Assembly: GCA_937934465.1 (NCBI GenBank)
Contig: CALGZO010000125.1
Span: 1-8,815, forward strand
Length of the DNA: 8,815 nt
Reading direction: 5' to 3'
Source of the DNA: an uncultured Fimbriimonadales bacterium
GTDB taxonomy: Bacteria; Armatimonadota; Fimbriimonadia; Fimbriimonadales; GBS-DC
In this document: positions 5,326-8,815 of the stretch, piece after piece
Position numbering within the stretch: the first letter of the stretch is position 1
Layout: each line of letters opens with the position of its first letter
Notes under the pieces: generated by a model
The model's database searches: none
What the model saw: only the letters and a program-made list of their open reading frames with translations
Told to the model about the DNA's origin: nothing
Position numbers and translations under genes: made by a program

Positions 5326-6417
5326 ATGCGAAGGATAGCAATCTGGTGGCTACTGAGCGGATTAACTGCGACGGCTGTGTGGGCGGATGTGTCGTTTGGC
5401 GGTTCGCCGAGCGCAGGAATGGGCGGCGCAGGATTGGCGGTACTTCGGCGCCCCTCTGCGCAGGTGTTCCAGAACCCAGCGATAGCGGCGTATATCGCGC
5501 GCCCGCGCGCCTCAGGTACTGTGGACTTCAACTCGCGCGGCGCGTCGGTGCGCAACCTGCTGGACGACCTGGAGGTGAGGCAAGGCAGCGCGGCAAATAT
5601 CAACACCGCAGCAGGGCTGCTGCGCAACTATGCACGCCAAGACACACAGCTGCAGGCGCTGGGCGACTTGGGCGTGATTGCAAACGGCGTGGTGGTCTCG
5701 GTCGGCGGCATCGTGGACGCGCGGCTGCTGCCTAACGACGCCCTGCGCAACTGGGCGCGCACAGACGGCAATCCACTCAACCTGCCCGCGAACGCCCGCG
5801 CCGACCTGATAGCCGTGAGCGTGATTAGCCTGCCCGATGTCGCCGCCGCGCTCCGATTACCGAGCGAGCAGGGCGACCTGGCAGTGGGCGTGCGACTGCG
5901 CAACCTGAAATTCTACTACACCCACTATACCGCTAATCAGGCGCAGTTGCAAGCAGGCGGCGCCGCCACACGCGCCCCCGAACTGCAAGGACGCGACTAC
6001 CTCGAACGCAGCACCGTCGGCGTCGACTTAGGATTCCTGTGGCGACCCACGGGCGACCAAACCTATACCCTCGCGCTGGTCGTGGAAAACTTTATCGAGC
6101 CGAACATCCGTTTCCAAGCGACCGATCGCAACGGGCAGGTATTTAACTTCAAGCCGCTCAAGCGCACCTACAACGCGGGCGTCGCTGTCGAGCTGGAGAC
6201 TGGCTCGCTGATAGCCATCGATTTCGTCGATGTGGGCAACAATGCAGGCAGAGGCGAGATACGGCTGGGCTACGAGCAGCGGCTCACGCGCAGGCTGGCG
6301 CTGCGCACGGGCTACGCTTCCCGAACAGGCTGGACGGCAGGACTGGGCGTCGGCGGGTTCAACATCGCCTACTCCAATCAGTTGCCTATCGTCGTCTCGC
6401 GCACGCTGAACTTCTAA
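5326..6417 (+). CDS. Outer-membrane beta-barrel protein, PorV/TraF-like (363 aa)
   Basis: A signal peptide is clear: basic start (MRR), hydrophobic core (4-17) and a likely cleavage after AVWA (20/21). The mature start contains GMGGAG (31-36) and FQNPA (48-52), a pattern typical of the FadL/PorV/TraF_2 group of barrel proteins. The rest is rich in alternating beta strands (for example LAVGVRLRNLKFYY, YTLALVVENF, RLALRTGYAS, FNIAYSNQ) and ends in LNF, a terminal phenylalanine typical of outer-membrane barrels. The insertion at about 65-110 (LLDDLEV onward) looks helical. The start has AGGTGAG just upstream. It follows ccmF by 53 bp on the same strand and may share its transcript. Databases often label such proteins conjugal transfer TraF-like, but nothing here suggests conjugation. 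Its cargo or role is unknown. Confidence 0.75.
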   Translation: MRRIAIWWLLSGLTATAVWADVSFGGSPSAGMGGAGLAVLRRPSAQVFQNPAIAAYIARPRASGTVDFNSRGASVRNLLDDLEVRQGSAANINTAAGLLRNYARQDTQLQALGDLGVIANGVVVSVGGIVDARLLPNDALRNWARTDGNPLNLPANARADLIAVSVISLPDVAAALRLPSEQGDLAVGVRLRNLKFYYTHYTANQAQLQAGGAATRAPELQGRDYLERSTVGVDLGFLWRPTGDQTYTLALVVENFIEPNIRFQATDRNGQVFNFKPLKRTYNAGVAVELETGSLIAIDFVDVGNNAGRGEIRLGYEQRLTRRLALRTGYASRTGWTAGLGVGGFNIAYSNQLPIVVSRTLNF

Positions 6418-6447
6418 CGCGGCGCGCCCCTGCTGTGGAGTTTATCT

Positions 6448-6474
6448 GTGGCGTGGGTATCTACGCCACGCCAC
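6448..6474. repeat. Nine-base-arm inverted repeat in the barrel-dehydrogenase gap
   Basis: Arms GTGGCGTGG (6448-6456) and CCACGCCAC (6466-6474) pair perfectly around a nine-base loop; GTA and TAC inside the loop could extend the stem. TGGAG before it and CTCCA after it give a possible outer stem. No T tract follows, so it is not a classic intrinsic terminator. It may be another dispersed palindrome or an mRNA processing or stability hairpin. Confidence 0.7.
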
Positions 6475-6531
6475 TCCATCGCGTGCAATCGGGTAGGACA
6501 AAGCCGCAGCAAGGCGAATCCTCGATTAGAG

Positions 6532-7899
6532 ATGCCGTTTATTGCACGCAATCCGTACACGGAACAGGTGATACGCGAGTTTCGCTCGTACGACGGCGAC
6601 GCCATCGAGTCGCACTTGGCGATGGCGCGGCTGGCGTTCCTGCGCTGGCGTGAAACGACCTTCGCCGAGCGCGGGCGCGCCCTGCGCACTGTCGCAGAAA
6701 CTCTGCGCGACGACCTCGAAAACTACGCACGCCTCATCACTCAAGAGATGGGCAAGCCCATCAAGCAGGCGCGCGCAGAAATAGAGAAGTGCGCCCGCGC
6801 GTTAGACTACTTCGCGGAACACGCCGAGAGCATGCTCAGCCCTATTGAGGTGGAAACCGACGCGCAGAAGAGCTATGTCGCATTCCAGCCGCTGGGCGTG
6901 CTGCTGGCGATTATGCCGTGGAACTTCCCCTTCTGGCAAGTGGTGCGCTTCGCGGCGCCCGCTATCGCCGCTGGCAATGTGGTAGCGCTCAAGCCCGCGC
7001 CGAACACCCCGATGTGCGCCCTTGCTCTGTGTGAAGCCTTCGAAACCATCGACTTCGATTTCCCCGTACTCTACACCATACTGGCGGAGGTGGAAGACAT
7101 CCCCGACATCATTCGCCATCCCGTCGTTGCAGGCGTCACTTTCACGGGCAGCACCCGCGCTGGACGCGAAGTCGCCAAACTGGCAAGCGAATCGCTCAAA
7201 AAGTGCGTGCTGGAACTCGGCGGCAGCGACCCTGCGATTATCCTGCCCGACGCGAATCTCGACCACGCCATCCCCCAGTGCGTGCAAGGACGCTACCAAA
7301 ACACCGGGCAAAGCTGTATCGCCCTCAAACGCTTCATCGTGGACGACCTCCTCTACTCAGAGTTTCTGGAGCGGTTCGTGGAGCAGAGCCGAATCCTGCT
7401 GATGGGCGACCCGATGGACGAGGAGGTGGACATCGGTCCGTTAGCCCGCGCCGATTTGCGCGAGAACCTCCACCGACAGGTGCAGCAAAGCCTCGAAAAA
7501 GGCGCAGTGGCGCACCTGGGCGGCAAAATCCCCGACGGCAAAGGCTACTTCTATCCACCGACCGTGCTGACCAACATCGCGCCCGATATGCCCGTGTGGA
7601 AGGAGGAGACTTTCGGACCCGTCGCGCCGATTTATCCCGTGAGCAGCCGCTACGAGGCAGTGCAAGTCGCCAACGCCACCGATTACGGACTCGGCGCGAC
7701 CGTGTTCACGGAGAACCTGCGCTTAGGCGAGGAGTTGGCGCGGATGCGCCTGGAAGCAGGCAACTGCTTTGTCAACCAGTTCGTGTTCTCCGACCCACGC
7801 TTGCCTTTCGGCGGCGTCAAACACAGCGGCTTCGGCAGAGAGCTGGGGCTGTTCGGAATCCGCGAGTTCGTGAACATCAAGACCGTGTATGTCGCATGA
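6532..7899 (+). CDS. NAD(P)-dependent succinate-semialdehyde-type aldehyde dehydrogenase (455 aa)
   Basis: This is a complete aldehyde dehydrogenase that oxidises an aldehyde to the acid with NAD(P)+ in the cytoplasm. Landmarks are PWNFPFW (129-135) with Asn131, the cofactor-binding lysine in LKPAPNTP (Lys154), the Rossmann turn FTGST (204-208), ELGGSDP with the general-base Glu228, NTGQSC with the nucleophile Cys262, EETFGPV (358-364) and the C-terminal PFGGVKHSGFGRELG (425-439). ELGGSDP and the 455-aa length resemble the Sad/YneI succinate-semialdehyde dehydrogenase branch, so succinate semialdehyde is the likeliest substrate, but other small aldehydes are possible. The ATG at 6532 gives the normal family N-terminus (MPFIARNPYT). 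An in-frame GTG at 6448 would add 28 uncharacteristic residues and falls inside an inverted repeat. The ribosome binding site at 6532 is weak. The stop overlaps the next start. Confidence 0.9.
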   Translation: MPFIARNPYTEQVIREFRSYDGDAIESHLAMARLAFLRWRETTFAERGRALRTVAETLRDDLENYARLITQEMGKPIKQARAEIEKCARALDYFAEHAESMLSPIEVETDAQKSYVAFQPLGVLLAIMPWNFPFWQVVRFAAPAIAAGNVVALKPAPNTPMCALALCEAFETIDFDFPVLYTILAEVEDIPDIIRHPVVAGVTFTGSTRAGREVAKLASESLKKCVLELGGSDPAIILPDANLDHAIPQCVQGRYQNTGQSCIALKRFIVDDLLYSEFLERFVEQSRILLMGDPMDEEVDIGPLARADLRENLHRQVQQSLEKGAVAHLGGKIPDGKGYFYPPTVLTNIAPDMPVWKEETFGPVAPIYPVSSRYEAVQVANATDYGLGATVFTENLRLGEELARMRLEAGNCFVNQFVFSDPRLPFGGVKHSGFGRELGLFGIREFVNIKTVYVA

Positions 7900-8666
7900 G
7901 CAACGCCATGAAGAGCTGGTCCGAAGTAATTCGCGATATTATAGAATCCAACGGTGGACAAGCGTCGCTGCACACGCTGTATCAACAGGCGAAGGAGCAT
8001 CGCAATCTGCCGACGGGCGATTGGCAAAAGACGCTACGCGGCGTGCTGTACCGCGAGGTGCGCAAGGGCGAATATGTCCGTGTTGGATTGGGCGTCTTCG
8101 CTCTGCCGCAGCAGGCACAGAATCAGACTGCAACTGCGTATCAGCAAGCGGCGCAGGGACAGTCCTTCCTCAATTACCTCAAGCAACAGAGCGACACACA
8201 CGGCGCCATACAGGGGATGCTCATCGAAATCGGCAACCATCTGGGCTATCTCACCTACACGAGCGACAAGAACCGCACTTTCGATGGAAAACCGCTGGTG
8301 AGCTTGTGCCGACTGTCGGAAATTCCCCTGTTTGCCTATCCAGAACTCGTCGATGTAGCCCGCAACCGCGATGTCTTGTGGTTTAGCAATACTCGGCATC
8401 CGTTCCCGAAATATATCTACGATGTGGAGAACACCACTGACTTCCGCAACTCCATGCAGCAAATGTACCAGTTACAGGACTTCGACGCACGCTTTGTGCT
8501 GGTAGCCGACTCGCAAAGGCGTGCACAGTTCCAGCGGAATCTGCAATCTGAACCGTTCGTCAAGATTGCTGCGCGCTACTGGTTTCGCTCTTATGAGCAG
8601 GTAGTGCGCTTCTACTTCAGCTGTGTGGAGCATTACGAGTTGCGATTGCAGTTTTTGGATGCGTGA
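7896..8666 (+). CDS. Winged-helix-like protein with possible PD-(D/E)XK nuclease-like domain (256 aa)
   Basis: Residues about 6-70 look like a winged helix: a helix SWSEVIRDIIESNG, then LHTLYQQAKEH, then WQKTLRGVLYREV, ending in YVRVGLGVFAL. This resembles HARE-HTH-type domains that often precede nuclease or restriction domains. A linker (72-88) leads to a C-terminal domain with GAIQGMLIEIGNHLGY (103-118), RDVLWF (158-163), YDVENTTD (175-182) and RFVLVA (199-204). Glu111, Asp159 and the Asp176-Val-Glu178 pair are spaced like a PD-(D/E)XK active site, with Glu in place of the usual Lys. This family match is by pattern only. Its ATG overlaps the aldehyde dehydrogenase TGA by 4 nt (ATGA), implying coupled translation; an alternative ATG is at 7908. 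No methyltransferase is visible nearby. A transcription regulator or a solitary nuclease are the main alternatives. Confidence 0.65.
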   Translation: MSNAMKSWSEVIRDIIESNGGQASLHTLYQQAKEHRNLPTGDWQKTLRGVLYREVRKGEYVRVGLGVFALPQQAQNQTATAYQQAAQGQSFLNYLKQQSDTHGAIQGMLIEIGNHLGYLTYTSDKNRTFDGKPLVSLCRLSEIPLFAYPELVDVARNRDVLWFSNTRHPFPKYIYDVENTTDFRNSMQQMYQLQDFDARFVLVADSQRRAQFQRNLQSEPFVKIAARYWFRSYEQVVRFYFSCVEHYELRLQFLDA

Positions 8667-8675
8667 GGCGTTTTC

Positions 8676-8815
8676 TCAAAACCCCCAGAATCGTGGAATG
8701 AGCAGCGTCGCCACAATCCAAAAGAGCAAGTTGAGCGGCGCGCCCACGCGCACGAAGTCGCTGAACTGGTACTGCCCCACGCCGAACACCATCGTGTTGG
8801 TCTGATAGCCGATGG
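8676..8815 (-). CDS. SLC13-type (DASS) permease, C-terminal fragment
   Basis: Only the last 45 codons are visible; the rest lies beyond the right edge. They read GYQTNTMVFGVGQYQFSD, then FVRVGAPLNLLFWIVATLLIPRFW ending in GF. GYQTN-MV-G-G-Y-FSDF-R-G-PLN is the characteristic C-terminal signature of SLC13/divalent anion:sodium symporter-like permeases, which take up dicarboxylates, sulfate or similar anions across the inner membrane. A last membrane segment covers the LNLLFWIVATLLIP region. The gene converges on the winged-helix gene with only 9 bp between the stops, and no clear terminator separates them. Substrate cannot be told from this fragment. Confidence 0.85.
   Translation of the reverse strand, partial: IGYQTNTMVFGVGQYQFSDFVRVGAPLNLLFWIVATLLIPRFWGF

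Noticed and set aside
5326..6417. TraF-like barrel as evidence of a conjugative element
   Set aside because: The likeness is only to the general barrel family often labelled TraF. No other transfer, relaxase or integrase genes are in the window.
6448..6531. GTG at 6448 as start of the aldehyde dehydrogenase
   Set aside because: The extra 28 residues do not look like an ALDH N-terminus, and the codon is part of an inverted repeat arm. The ATG at 6532 gives the usual family start and length.
7203..7895. Upstream extension of the winged-helix gene inside the dehydrogenase frame
   Set aside because: The added sequence is Arg/Pro-rich out-of-frame translation of the dehydrogenase gene. The ATG at 7896 overlapping TGA is the natural start.

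Overview
The window is GC-rich (about 60% by eye) bacterial DNA with tightly packed genes, strong AGGAGG-type ribosome binding sites and several ATGA overlaps. An outer-membrane-type beta-barrel protein with a signal peptide and a terminal phenylalanine points to a diderm. The gene mix (a DUF6754-type membrane cluster, a long CcmF, dispersed short hairpin repeats) recalls Armatimonadota-like or other deep-branching thermophile genomes. That placement is an impression, not a demonstration.

Layout. (1) 1-2533, minus strand: four co-oriented, nearly contiguous genes read as one operon. In transcription order they are a 102-aa protein of unknown function, a DUF6754-like protein, a 302-aa protein with about seven membrane segments, and a membrane-anchored protein cut by the window edge. 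None has a known function that I can name. (2) 2534-2905: a 372-bp divergent intergenic region packed with eleven short palindromes of three related types. They include three copies of a 48-bp composite unit (hairpin B, 8-bp spacer, hairpin A). (3) 2906-7899, plus strand: ccmF (haem delivery and cytochrome c maturation), a PorV/TraF-like outer-membrane barrel protein, and a succinate-semialdehyde-type aldehyde dehydrogenase. (4) 7896-8666, plus strand: a protein with a winged-helix-like N-terminus and a possible PD-(D/E)XK nuclease-like C-terminus, overlapping the dehydrogenase stop by 4 nt. (5) 8676-8815, minus strand: the C-terminal end of an SLC13-type permease, convergent with the previous gene.

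How it fits together. The left operon looks like an uncharacterised membrane complex. The plus-strand genes are not an obvious pathway: ccmF stands without its usual ccm partners here, and the dehydrogenase is coupled to an unrelated DNA-binding or nuclease-like gene. The most unusual structure is the palindrome array. Read on the minus strand, its B and C elements have a GTAG tetranucleotide one base before the hairpin, the layout of REP elements mobilised by RAYT (Y1/HUH) transposases. The array also runs to within 12 and 14 nt of the start codons on its two sides, so promoters or leader RNAs of both flanking transcripts probably involve repeat DNA.
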